The notes under the pieces: model-generated
Seen by the model: only the letters and a program-made list of their open reading frames with translations
Database searches by the model: none
What the model was told of the DNA's origin: nothing
DNA from: Nephromyces sp. MM_2019
Taxonomy: Eukaryota > Apicomplexa > Aconoidasida > Nephromycida
Reading direction: 5' to 3'
Length of the DNA: 32,604 nucleotides
Assembly (NCBI GenBank): GCA_015657535.1
Contig: JADHZB010000332.1
Coordinates: forward strand, 855-33,458
Translations under genes and position numbers: made by a program
Shown here: positions 9,836 to 21,840 of the stretch, one piece after another
How the letters are laid out: each line of letters starts with the position of its first letter
How positions within the stretch are numbered: the first letter of the stretch is position 1

Positions 9836-12800
9836 CTATTGTTTTTCTTTTACACATTTAACTGGTATATCAATTATTTTTCCTGGTGTGTGTAATATAC
9901 AAATTTTGTCAATAAAATCATTTTTAATAGGTATAACTATTGGCTTCATTATTTCGGAAGGTGTATCTGATCTCATCTCATCCTAAAATAAAAAAATTAA
10001 ATAATTATTTGGAATTGTATAAACAAAACACACAAATATAATTAGTATAGATACACACATAAATTGCTTCAACACATGCATATACATATTAATCTAAATG
10101 AGCTACCCTTTTCAATATACCCACATATATATATATATATCATAACAGAGAAATATACTTACATAAACATAAAATGCATGCTTCAATATTCATATTTCTA
10201 CACACAACCACAGACATACATATACCCACATATATACACGCACCCACAAACATACTCACATATAAATAAATCAATATATATATATATTCAAAACAATAAC
10301 TAATAAATAACTTGATTTACATGGGAGATTTAATATATTTCAAAGAAAACATGAAAAATATGTTTATTTGATGAAAATTTTGAAATTTTGACAAATAAAT
10401 TTTAAATTTGCTAAATTTATTTTGTCGAAATTTTCTGTCGATGTTTGTTAGATAATTTTGTTAATTCTAAAAATTTATTTGTTGTTTTTGTGTACTTTTT
10501 ATGTAATGTATAACCTCTAGACCTATTTAAGAAATTCAAAATGTGTCAAATATTTGATGTTTTTTGAGTTTGGTTATGCGTGTGTATTGCTAAAATAAAT
10601 TACATTCCATGAATTATGACTCTAAAGGTGTAAAATGTGTGGGTCTGTGTAATTGATTTGTATGAATATGCTGAGTTATTTATGTGTTTGCATACAGTGG
10701 TTAAATATTGTGCTTGTAAATTATGCTTATGAGAGTCTGTTCGAACTATGTAAGTGTTCTTGGGTTGTGGCTGTGTTAATTTCACAAGTGTGTGTGTATG
10801 TGTGGTGTATAATTATATTATGTGAAACATGTGTCGTTTAAAGATTACTAAGACAAACTGTGAAGTATGTGAATTTGTGTGTGTGATGATATGTGAGTTT
10901 TGAGATGGTGTGTGTAGTGTATATTATTTTAAAAAATACACCTTAACATAATTTCTATAAATATAAAAATCATTTATAAATCAAATGTATATGTGTAGCA
11001 CTAACCTCATTTATTTTTGAATTGTTACACACATCATCTTCATCAATTATTATTTCTTTTTCAATGATTTTGTCAACGTGCTTTATAATGTGTAACGGCT
11101 TATTTACATAAATTGGTGTTTGTAAAATGTGTAATTTTTCATAATATTGTGGTGTCTCGATATTTTGGTCACACATTTGGAAATGTCTGAAGTTTTGAGG
11201 TAATTCTGGCTGTGTATACATTTGTTTATAATTTGGAAATGCTCTCTGAATAACTTTTACACTTTCACCTCTTGGTTCTATCAAATTAGGATTTGATGTG
11301 TGTGTGTGTGTGCTAAAATTAGGTATGGATAGTCTGCGAGTGTTGAAATTGGGTATGGACTGTGTTTGTATATTGAAATTGGGTATAGATTGTCTATTTG
11401 TAGTTGTGATTAGTGTCGGCATATGCCCATCAAGGTTTGGTGTAATCATGTTTGTTTCAAAATTTGGTGTGTGGGGCTCGAAGCTGTGTGTGTGTGACTC
11501 GAAATTGTGTGTGTGTAACTCGAAATTATGTCTGTGTGGTTCAAAAATATGTGTATTTGGCTTAATATTGTGTGTATATGTGCTTGGCCCAAACTCATGC
11601 GCGCTTGACTTGAAGTCATTCATATGATTATGAGGCTCAAAATAGTATGTATTTTTATTTGTGCTATGATTAGATGTAAAGTCTCCAGTGGTGGTATCAA
11701 AATTGTGTGTAGCATGTTGGTTACTCTCGTCAAAATTTGTTCTTGTACTCTCATTTTTAAACACAAAATCTAATTTATTTTGAGGTATTTTATTAGCCTC
11801 ATTGTCTGTGTGTGACCCACATGAAATTGATTGATTCGAAACATTCATAGGTAACCTATCTGATAAATTTTTTATTTTATAACGAGTTTGGTAATTGTGA
11901 AACGTAAAGTTTTGAGGTGAATCTGTACATTGGAAATTATTCAAGTTATAATAAGTATTTGTTTGAGTATTTGGGTATGAAACATTGAATGGAATATTAT
12001 TAACAGTTGTTTGTTGATCAGAGTATTGGTTGTTTTGTGATTTATGTTTGGTGAGTGGGTTATTTAATTTGTGTGATACCTGTTGGGATCTAGTGTCTAA
12101 ATTGTGGAGTTGATGAGGTATGCTTAAATTGTTAGGCTTCCATGGATTTATATTACGTGTGTGTGTAGTATTATTAGAATACAATGAAAATGAAATTTGA
12201 GACTGTGATGTTAGTGAAGGCTCAGGTTCTGGTGTATGTGAAGATTTAGGTACATTTGTCTGTGGAGACCCAAATTCTAGAATGTGTAAAGACCCATGGT
12301 GGGGTATATGTTGTAACTCAGGTTTTTGTGTGTGTGAATTTCTAGTTGATTCTTGTAAATCCCGGTTTTGTATTTGCAAATTCTGAGTGTGTGAATTATT
12401 TGTGATATCAGGTTTTCGTGGTACTGGTTGGATTGTGTTTGAAATCACATTTTTAGTATTTGCTATATGTAAATTGAGGTGTTTTGTTGCTTGTGTATCT
12501 ATACTTTTTAGGGATGCACTATCTAATTCTTTGAGATAAAAGGGATTGTCTTCAGTGTTAATTTCAGCATTATCGCTTGTTTTATTAAGTGTGTGAGCAA
12601 AAGAATTTTTTTGTTTATCTTCAAAAATATTTACTTGTGTGTGAGGATCTCTTTGAGATTTAAATGAATTTCTAGTTAAATAATCATTCCTGTTTGGCTT
12701 TTTCAACAGAGTTTTGTTCAATTTCATATCAGCGTTTTTCTCAACACTTTTACACACCTCTTTATCGGCAAAATCATTGAAAATATGTGTATTTAGATAC

Positions 12801-13048
12801 TTATGGGCCTTACCCATGCCCTCAAACCTCAATGGATCATACACATCAAAATCATCAATTTCACCTAGCCTACTATTGTTGTGTTGATCTATGAGATATG
12901 GATGTGGTTTCATATAATGATGGCTATAATGGCGCCTATGTGGATAATCTGGAAAATTATTAGATGAACTTTCATTCAAATTTGACTTATTAAATTGGTC
13001 ACAGGGACCCCTGGATATCAAATTTGTATTACTAATTAATGAGTTCAT
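9836..13048 (-). CDS. Long Asn/His-rich protein with alveolin-like C-terminus
   Basis: Exon 1 is 13048-11006 (681 codons from ATG), donor GAG/GTTAGT. Exon 2 is 9982-9836 (48 codons and stop), acceptor ATTTTAG, phase 0, for 729 residues in all. No signal peptide or membrane segment is visible. Most of the chain is polar and probably disordered, rich in Asn, His, Thr and Ser. Two internal repeats stand out: HTHNFE-like units (six or more, near residues 500-560) and three SIPNF units (near 575-610). Near the end, TPIYVNKPLHIIKHVDKIIE shows the alternating Ile/Val, Lys, Pro pattern of alveolins, the cortical skeleton proteins of alveolates. Exon 2 continues with DEMRSDTPSEIMKPIVIPIK. The alveolin reading is tentative because only one short valine/isoleucine-lysine stretch supports it. 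Confidence 0.75.
9983..11005 (-). other. Intron of the Asn/His-rich gene
   Basis: A 1,023-base intron from GTTAGT to TTTTAG. It holds a CA/TA-rich part at 10030-10290 and a TG-containing part at 10590-10930. The short open frames inside it on either strand have no codon structure I trust. Confidence 0.7.
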
Positions 13049-15050
13049 CTTTAGAAACCAATAGCTACCTTTATATGTATATGGGTGAATGCAGCGTGTG
13101 TTTATGTGCTCACTATGAGTGAGTTATGTAAGTTTGGTGCTGGTATAATATATTTGGTTATTGTGTGTGATGAATTGTGTGTTTAAGGTGCGTATAAGCA
13201 ACTTATATATGTCTGTGTATGCACAAATATATGTATTAATAATTATCCTTGTATTTTGTTGTTTGTTTGAGCATATGTGTGAAACTCCAGGAGTAGTTTA
13301 CTTGCTTAAAGCTTGCAATTCTTTGATAAAATTTGCCTGAAAAATAAACATAAAAATATCTATGTTATTCAGATAAAATTATTAGTTTACATGTTGACAT
13401 ATAAAAATATTAAACACTTATCAATGTTTAAACACACACAATCCTAAGTACACTGAAACACAAGCATATGAAAACATAAACAAACTTGAATTTACACACA
13501 TAAAAAATAAAATATATAAACACATAAAGCCATAGGTCGAAACATGTCCACGCATAATTAAATACCTTCACATAATTGAATAAACAAACTCAATCAAATA
13601 CACACCCAAGCTCACACACACTCATATTCATATCTAAAAATACAGAAATTTACACACACATGTAGACATGCAGTATCAAAATCTTGCAACTAACATATAT
13701 CATGTTATTTCAATTTTCATAAAAGGCTATGATTTTACTGAAATGCGCACTTAACAAATTGATGAAAGATGTTTAAAATGTGCTTAATGTAAACACTCCA
13801 AGTTCATTATTGAAAATGTGTAGAGTAAAACTTGATAATTCTTATTAAATCATCTAGATAATCAACTGAAAAAATTTTCATAAGTTGAAAATTTTTATAA
13901 AATTACTTGAAAAAATTTGTTAGTAACTTAATTTAACAGCTTTCAGGTAATAATCTATTTGTATATTAATAATTTATTGATTCAATTACCTATAAAAAAA
14001 TTTAAGGGAAATAAATGTTTGTTTGCATTTCAATTTTCATTTCAAAATTTCTGTGTATCAGATACAGTTTGTTATGTATCGACTCGAATCTACGCACATA
14101 GCCCTCTATGCTATACACGCACATAGAAATAATTAGAAATTTAACACACATTTAAGCTATATATACATAGAAACAACTAGAAAATATACACACAAGTGTG
14201 TGGAAAAATTTTCTTAAAAATATTTTTATTCTAGGTGTAACTAAATTCATAACTAAACATACGCTTAACACAAACACAGAGACACATACATAGAGATAGG
14301 GTAAACACGTGGATATATATTAGATATATATCCACGTCATATAATTACAGACATAAAATGGGTAAACTTGCAATGCAAAAGAATAAATATTACTTTCATG
14401 ATAAGATTATACAAAAATTTAGGTTCCTTTAACATAAATTAAAAAATATTGGATTCATTTTATACACACACATTCAAACTTTACTTACATCGTAACATCA
14501 TACACATTTGTATATGTACATCATAGATACACACATCCTATCTAGAAAGTGTGTATCTCTATTGTGTATTAAATAATGACTTACAACTCCTACAACTGAC
14601 TGAGCTTATATAAAAAGTTGAGAATTGAAAGTATTGTTTATATTGATAGATATATTTGTCTGTTTGTTGGATTCTAAATATGATATTTGCTAATATTATT
14701 TTCATTTAGGATTATCATATACAAAAATAAAATATGTAAAAACACTTATATCCAATATACACACAAACATACACACGTTTTGTCAATCTTCATACAAAAA
14801 GTGTAATACATCTAGGTATTTTCATAGTCACATCTTGTATATATACACATTCCATAGTATTTTCAAATACACTTAATATTTACACACGCAATTCTATATA
14901 TATTTATCTACAAATATTCACACATATCTTTACATCTCCACAACACTGCAATATATAGATTTCAAAATCTTAATAAAATGAGGTAGATTCAAAGTTGAAA
15001 TTAGTGTGTAATGCTTCTAATGTAGTATAGTTCAAAAAATTTTATTAGTT
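13049..15050. other. AT-rich spacer without a confident gene
   Basis: The spacer lies between the Asn/His-rich gene and the stop of eL14. Possible minus-strand exon fragments are 13336-13298 (after TTTTTCAG, reading ANFIKELQALSK and stop) and one near 13860-13815 after TTTTTTCAG. They do not join in phase and match nothing I know. A hairpin lies at 14307-14337. TG/CA runs are short here. Confidence 0.55.
14307..14337. promoter_or_regulatory. Perfect inverted repeat, 14-bp arms, 3-base loop
   Basis: ACGTGGATATATAT, loop TAG, then its exact reverse complement. It is far from any mapped splice site. It could be a cruciform, a transcript hairpin or a small-RNA precursor; nothing else supports a function. 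Confidence 0.5.
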
Positions 15051-16347
15051 TTATGCACTAGTTTTAGCTTTCTTAGCAATGGCCTTCTTTGTGTAATTTA
15101 ATTTAAATCTATCAAAATCGGTCATTTCCGATTTTTTGGACCACTTTTGAAGTTTCTTGCCCCAGGAACTTTTATCAAATTTCTCCAAAACATCGGAATC
15201 TTTGATGGTCTTTTGGAGGGTGGAGGATCGGGCGCCACGGGGTAGTTTAACTTTGAAGTCAGTCAACGCTAATCGACGTGTAGGTACAGCTTGTCGGGGT
15301 ACACTGTAGAGTTTGTACGCATGCGAGGATGGTTTAAAGTGTATGTGTGTTAGGGGTGTGAGAATAGATAAGAGTGAGTGTTTACTTAGCAGGTGTACGC
15401 AAGTGAATTTGTGGTGAGTGTACAAATTGGTCTAAGTATGTATTTGGTGCTTATAGAGATATGTGAAGAGTGTTTTATTAGATATAGTTGGCATGTCAAG
15501 GAGAATCGTTATCAAATACATGTTTGTTTCTAGTATGTATAAAAGAGCATCTTAATTGAATATTAAATTGATTATGAGATTTTTGTTACTTACCCTGCGT
15601 TTTTACCACCATCAACAAGGACTCTATTGTTGTTGATAATGTCAACAATGAAGCATTTCTGAAATTAAAAAAATAATTAAGATTATAAATATGTTCTTTA
15701 CATAAATTATTTAACATGTGCTATGTACACTAAGAATGATTGGTAGGATTTTATATAGTATCATACAACACCAGAATATAAATTAATAGGACATATACAT
15801 TTCTAAGAAATCTTTTCTAAATTCTTTTATACACCAAAAACACTCACACAATATACACAAACTAAGAGAATCACGAACAATATAAACGCCTAGACAAACT
15901 TACAGACATCAAAACAAACATATATACACACCCACACAAAAGTATACACTTATACAAACATATCCATACACAACACACAGACACAACACACAGACGCAAT
16001 ACACAGATACAACACACAGACGCAATACACAGATGCAATACACAGACACAACATACAGACGCAACACACAGACACAACATACAGACGCAGCACATAGATA
16101 CAACACACCCAAACAAAGCATACAGAAAATACAAAGAAGCAACACACCCATACAAAATATAGACTATACACATACAAAACACACAGATAACACACATAGG
16201 CAACACATATACATACAAAACACACAGATAACACACATTCACAACACATATACACACATAGATAATATTACACACCTTTCCTTGGTCAGGGCCATATTGG
16301 ATAACACAAAGTCGACCAGGCTCAACAAAACGAGTAAAGAGAGTCAT
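15051..16347 (-). CDS. RPL14: 60S ribosomal protein eL14 (L14e)
   Basis: Component of the large cytosolic ribosomal subunit. Three exons join in phase: 16347-16276, 15658-15594 and 15303-15051, giving 129 residues. The N-terminal KOW/SH3-like part reads [20 protein letters not shown], then DQGK and [18 protein letters not shown], the expected eL14 fold. The C-terminal part carries [15 protein letters not shown] and the family hallmark MTDFDRFKL, followed by a lysine-rich tail ending [10 protein letters not shown]. Donors are GTGTGT and GTAAGT; acceptors are TTTCAG and CTACAG. Intron 1 (617 bases) is loaded with a CACAGA-type minisatellite. The gene is divergent from Cbf5 across a 1.05-kb spacer. 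The short alanine-poor tail fits protist and fungal eL14 better than the long mammalian one. Confidence 0.93.
15960..16260. repeat. ACACAGACGCAAT-type minisatellite in eL14 intron 1
   Basis: About twelve copies of a 12-base theme (ACACAGA followed by CGCAAT, TACAAC or TGCAAT) at 15966-16110, then looser CACACAGATAACACACAT units to 16260. It starts just inside the intron from the exon 1 donor. Confidence 0.85.
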
Positions 16348-17399
16348 TTTGTGTTTTAGATGAGTAGTAGGAATAAATATAAGTAATTTAAGAAAAGCTA
16401 AGAAAAGTGTGTGTAAAATAAAAATATGTATAAAATTTAAAAGAGGATAAAAATTAGACGAGCCAACAGTGTGTGTGTGTATAATCTAAGAAGAGAGTAA
16501 TAAATAGCGTGAAGAAAGAAAATAAAAAAGAAGAAAATCGTTCAATGGTATAATGATAGAAAAAATTGCTTACATGCTTTGGGGGTATATAACTATATAT
16601 GCGTGTGTTCAATTTTATGTGTATACTCTGTGTGTGTGTGTTGTTGAATAGAGTGTACAAATCTAGAATATGTGCTCTATTAATTAGCTCCATATGTTTA
16701 GCTTTCATGTAAGATACATGCTTGTGAGGCGTTTGTTTGTTTTTGTCAAGTTTTATGTTTATACTGCAAGTTTTCATGACAAGTTAGTTAGCTATAGTAG
16801 GTGTATGTGTATCATACCTTGTGTGCAATAGTTACTATCTGTGTAAGTTTTATTATATATCGAATTGTGGCTGTCAACCCTATGATATATGCATAATCTG
16901 AGTTCATATCCTATGTATTATATAGTGTGTGTTATAGATCGTAGTTATGTGCTCATATATATGTTTTGAGCTTGATGTTATAAGTTAGTTATATATAGTG
17001 CTTGTGTTTGCGTAGCATTGTTCTAGAGTAAAAAGTAATGATTATCATGATGATAGTCATTATAGTATGTTCGTAGTAAAGTTAATGTTAAATATCAATT
17101 TGTGTGTGTGTAAAAATTTCTTCATTGTTTTGTTTGATTATCACATACATCAACACACACCTCTCCCTAATTATGAACACGACATTCACCTATTCACACT
17201 AAATCAAAAATACACACATACATCTCACACATTCTGATTTCATGTATAAGCAGTAGGTAATATACCTATCCTCATTTTTGACCTACTCCTATACCTTTTA
17301 TTTTATATTTACCGTTCTGTGTGTTTGATAGTTACAACACACAAAAACTTATCTTCATTTAACTTATATGTATTTATCAAATACACACACTTCTACACC
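16348..17399. promoter_or_regulatory. Divergent spacer between eL14 and Cbf5
   Basis: Both genes start outward from this 1,052-bp interval, so it should hold both promoters. No TATA-like or initiator element can be told from the AT-rich background. A minus-strand ATG frame at 16777-16454 (107 codons) contains a donor-like GTAAGC and an acceptor-like CTTCTTAG, so it may reflect a 5' leader intron of eL14 rather than a protein. Confidence 0.55.
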
Positions 17400-20300
17400 A
17401 TGGCATACAAAATCGAACCTCAAAAGACATCACCCCCCATCGACACGTCGCAATGGCCACTCCTACTAAAGGTACTTTATTAAGGGTTGCTAAGTTGATA
17501 TGTGTAATTACACAAACTATTATTAAGTTAATTTGTGTATTCAAATCGTGTCCTATCTAAGGAAGTTTACTTGATATATATATATATGAATGGATGTAGG
17601 ATGAATATAGTAACTTGTTTAATAACATACTTTTGGATAACTTTCATATATTGACAATTTTATTATCCTAAGGGGGTTGAGGACCAGGCTAAGTGTGTGG
17701 ACATACATATGCTGATAAACTTATGAGTTTCTATGTATCTGTGTATGTTTTTATAACTGTTTCTGCTTATATTTGCGTTTATGATTTCGTGTTCGTGTGT
17801 GTCATCGGGTGTATGAATTGGCCTTTTAGGTTAACTTGTATCTCTTCTAATCCATTATGTACTTTAATAAATCTGTGTGTCTATATGATAACCTGTACAT
17901 ATATAGTCTAGACAACTTTATGATTTACTTTCCACTAAATCATTATTTCTTGTTTTATCAAATTTGTGAATTAACATAAACATACTTATGTAATGACATA
18001 GTTACACTGTGGGAGATCTATGTCCTGGGATTTTTCGAATAGCATATACCTCTTGCAGCTTGAAAAACTGAAAATATTTTTTTTTTTGATTTCTTCATTT
18101 TATGTTACATTGGTTTATTTACATACATGAAATTTTAGTAAATCACTAGAACATTGCACAGTATGATTCTGGTTTTGGATACAAAAATTAATTCAATAAG
18201 AATCAGTATCATTTAAGAACTATAAAAATTGAACAGCTTGTTTCTTATGTGTTTATATAACAGAATTATGATCGCCTCAACGTTAGGACGGGACATTACA
18301 CACCCCTCCCTTATGGTTGTTCTCCTCTAAATCGAGAGCTTAACCAACACCTTCTTTATGGTGTTATTAATTTAGACAAACCATCTAATCCATCATCACA
18401 TGAGGTAAATACTTTAAACCACTATTGACATATAGTATATATTAAATACAACAAATAAATACAAAACTGTATATTAGGTTGAATATTTATAAATTATAGT
18501 ACGTTGAGATAATAATTATCCAATTCCAAATTATTTTCTACTTGGTATTCGATCTCCAAAATCTAAGCAAATACTTTTATCTAATTTGTTAGAGAAAATC
18601 TATAAACCTGATTCAAAATAGACATTCTTATCACTCCAACAATCATATATTTATTTAATTTGCTTATATTATATTATAGGTTGTTGCATGGATTAAGAAA
18701 ATCTTAAGGTGTGAAAAAACTGGCCACTCTGGAACATTGGACCCAAAGGTCACAGGTTGCTTATTAGTATGCTTGAATAGAGCTACTCGACTCGTGAAAA
18801 GTCAACAAAATGCGGGTATGTATGCGTATATGGTTAATTTATAGCTACCTTCGGGATTTATTCTCAAACATATTTGTATAAGAACTCCTCACCACGTTCA
18901 ATAAATGAACCCTTATAAAATGGGAAATTTTGGTTCAACTACACTCATTAATATGATTTTTTGCCTTAACAAACATGTATAAAATTACTTTTTTGTCCCC
19001 TTACATCAATGTACTCCCTGACTATGCTTTCATACAACAAAGATTTAGATTCAAGGCTATTCATAATTCTTACTGCACATATTAATTATCTTCAGGAAAG
19101 GAATATGTAGGTATCGTGAGATTTCATAGTCAGCCAGAAAGTAGATCAAAAATTGCTCAGGTAAGAAACATTTGTAAAATCTTAATTTCTTTAGATAATT
19201 GAGAGCGAAGATACTTTCTAACATCTGCCTCAGTTTACTTCTACAAGCTTACCTACTAATAGACACATTTACGCTCTGACAAATAATAGGGGCAAATGTG
19301 CTTCAGCCAAAACATTTACTTTCATTGAGTTCCTACATTTCAGAACTAACATCGATTACTTTAATGTCACTATAATTACACATATCTATTAAGCATTTAA
19401 CTATATACATTATAAATTTTACCTATAGGCATTGGAAAAATTAACGGGTGCTTTATTTCAGAGGCCTCCTGTTATCGCCGCTGTTAAGCGTCAACTCCGT
19501 GTTCGGTAATAATTATATCAGAAATTTTCTTTGTATATAAACGTTATTTTTATTCAAAATTTCCTGATATATTTGAGTTGCACTTTAACATTCAAAGTAT
19601 ACATAGATATTTTCCTCATACAACCAATCTTAATGTATGCACAGCCATTTAAGCTCAACACTTTACAACTCATTTGTACACATCTCTAACTAACTCCACT
19701 ACTGTTCACTCATACACACGTCGAACCTAACAACTCATAATTCATTTACACAAGTATTGAATTTACTCGAAAATGTTTGAATAATGTATATTCACTCGCT
19801 TGTATATCCCTTAAATTTTACAGAACAATTTACGAGTCAAAATTACTAGACTATGACGAGAAACGAAACTTGGCTGCATTTTGGGTAAAATGTGAGGCTG
19901 GAACATATATTCGTACCTTGTGTGTACATCTTGGCTTACTATTAGGGACAGGAGCCCATATGCAAGAGTTAAGAAGAGTCCGGTATGTTTAGAAATACAC
20001 TATCAACAATATCTAATCATAAAAATTTAATTTCTATGATAGATTTAACTATGAAAATATGATATCTAAATTATTTTGAAAAACAATCTCGAACTCATAA
20101 ACATTATATTTACATTTCTGGGATTAATTGAATTTAATAATAAAATGTCTATATCGACCAGATCGGGCTGTTTATCAGAGGAGAACCACTTATGCACTAT
20201 GCATGATGTGTTAGATGCACAATATCTATTTGATAATACACGAGTAAGAATATTATATATATGATTATTGATAACGATTCCTTCATTGCAAACATATATA

Positions 20301-21840
20301 TGCTTATAAATATAAATAAAATATATGAATATATAACTTAATCTGGCTAACTTTTTAATATGATTCAATATGTGTTACTTTACTCAATGCCCACCCATAC
20401 TCAAATTTTTTTTCTAAATCTATTTATATACAAAAATACAAGCCAATTATAACTTTACACACATCTTTATAGGATGAAACATATCTAAGGAGAGTCATCA
20501 TGCCATTAGAGAAAATCTTAGTAAATTACCCCAGGATTGTTGTTAAAGATAGCTGTGTTAATGCCATTTGTTATGGAGCTAAACTTATGATTCCTGGTGT
20601 ATTGCGCTTCGATAACAGCTTAGAATTAAACACAGAGGTTGTAATGATGACAACAAAGGGTGAAGCTATTGCTGTTGGTATTGCACAAATGTCTACTTCT
20701 GTGTTGGCTAGTGTTGATCATGGTGTAGTAGCTATTATTAAGAGAGTCATTATGGATAGAGACACATATGCTATGAGGTGGGGTTACGGTCCACGTGCTT
20801 CAGAGAAGAAGAAGTTGATCTTGGTTAGTTTTTACACATACTTTTATGACATTATCACTCTGGGAATATGTGTGCACTTACAACTCATAAAACCCTTGCA
20901 AAGAACTTATTAGTAGCTAAGGTTTGATTATTTTCTTTCCTGAATTTGTGTATCAGGCTGGCATGTTGGATAAGCATGGAAAACCAAACTCTGAAACTCC
21001 AGATAGCTGGCTTAAATTGGAGGGCTACTTACCCAAATTAACTGGCGAACCAGGTATGTCTCTAAACGATCTGTGTGTTATTGAATTGAAATATCATCAG
21101 CTTACCTACATCATTCAATATTTACATTTTCTTTTTGAGTACACATAAATATTTATGTTCTTCTACTGATTTCATCTAATGTTTATATAATAATTGCATC
21201 TTTTCTAGTTACCACTGCTGTACCCACAAGCAAGCCTACAGAAGAAAAAGAAACAAATGAAAAAGAACTTACTTCGGAACAGGTTAACCAATTATTTTAT
21301 ATACTTTTTATATCTAGTGAAACATTATCTTTTATTACTCAACAATCATTTAAGTTGATCAATCAAAGCCACTTAAGATTATACTCATGATCTGATTGTT
21401 ATTACGTTACTAAAATCGTCTTGAGTACCTCTTTATAATTGAAATTTCGACATTGATGAAATCTATGATGTATTTGGTGTACTTAATTAACACTCATTGT
21501 CATGTTTACTCGAAACATCATATCCCATTCGAGATCATACTACAATATAATTTTCCAATTTCTTTAGGTATCAAAGAAAAGGAAATCAACAGAGGAGCCT
21601 GTAGCATCTTCACAAGATGAACTTACCAGCGATTTCAAGAAAATGAAAAAAAAGAAAAAAGCAAAATTAGAGAAAGAAGAAATTGCTAAAGAAGAAATGA
21701 CTAAAGAAGAAACTTCTAAAGAAGAACAAAAAGTTGAAACATCGGCCTCACCTGTAACACAAGAATCAACAGAACAAGACACGACCGAATCGAAAATCAA
21801 GAAAAAGAAGAAGAAGAAAGAAAAACAAGAAAATGAATAA
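17400..21840 (+). CDS. CBF5: H/ACA ribonucleoprotein pseudouridine synthase (dyskerin/Cbf5)
   Basis: Catalytic subunit of H/ACA snoRNPs in the nucleolus; it converts uridine to pseudouridine in rRNA and snRNA. Eleven exons join in phase: 17400-17471, 18264-18404, 18680-18815, 19096-19160, 19429-19505, 19824-19982, 20162-20243, 20473-20823, 20957-21053, 21209-21282 and 21568-21840, giving 508 residues. The start is fixed by MAYKIEPQ leading into the conserved [19 protein letters not shown]. The TruB-type catalytic loop is [15 protein letters not shown] with the catalytic Asp at residue 92. [18 protein letters not shown] and [16 protein letters not shown] follow. The PUA domain begins at about residue 265 ([17 protein letters not shown]). 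GLGPKAS-like [11 protein letters not shown] and MLDKHGKP close the core. The tail (about 390-508) is Lys/Glu-rich and ends in a lysine cluster like the nuclear localisation signals of other dyskerins. The introns lack the TG/CA arrays seen elsewhere. Confidence 0.97.

Noticed and set aside
10064..10303. 79-codon plus-strand frame
   Set aside because: It lies inside the intron of the Asn/His-rich gene and is made of TA/CA low-complexity sequence.
13298..13336. Possible terminal exon ANFIKELQALSK after TTTTTCAG (minus)
   Set aside because: Only 12 codons, no upstream exon joins in phase, and a competing frame across the same site is open for more than 30 codons.
17995..18075. Possible intronic C/D snoRNA in Cbf5 intron 1
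   Set aside because: It ends in ACTGAAA, resembling a D box, but there is no acceptable C box (RUGAUGA) and no clear terminal stem.
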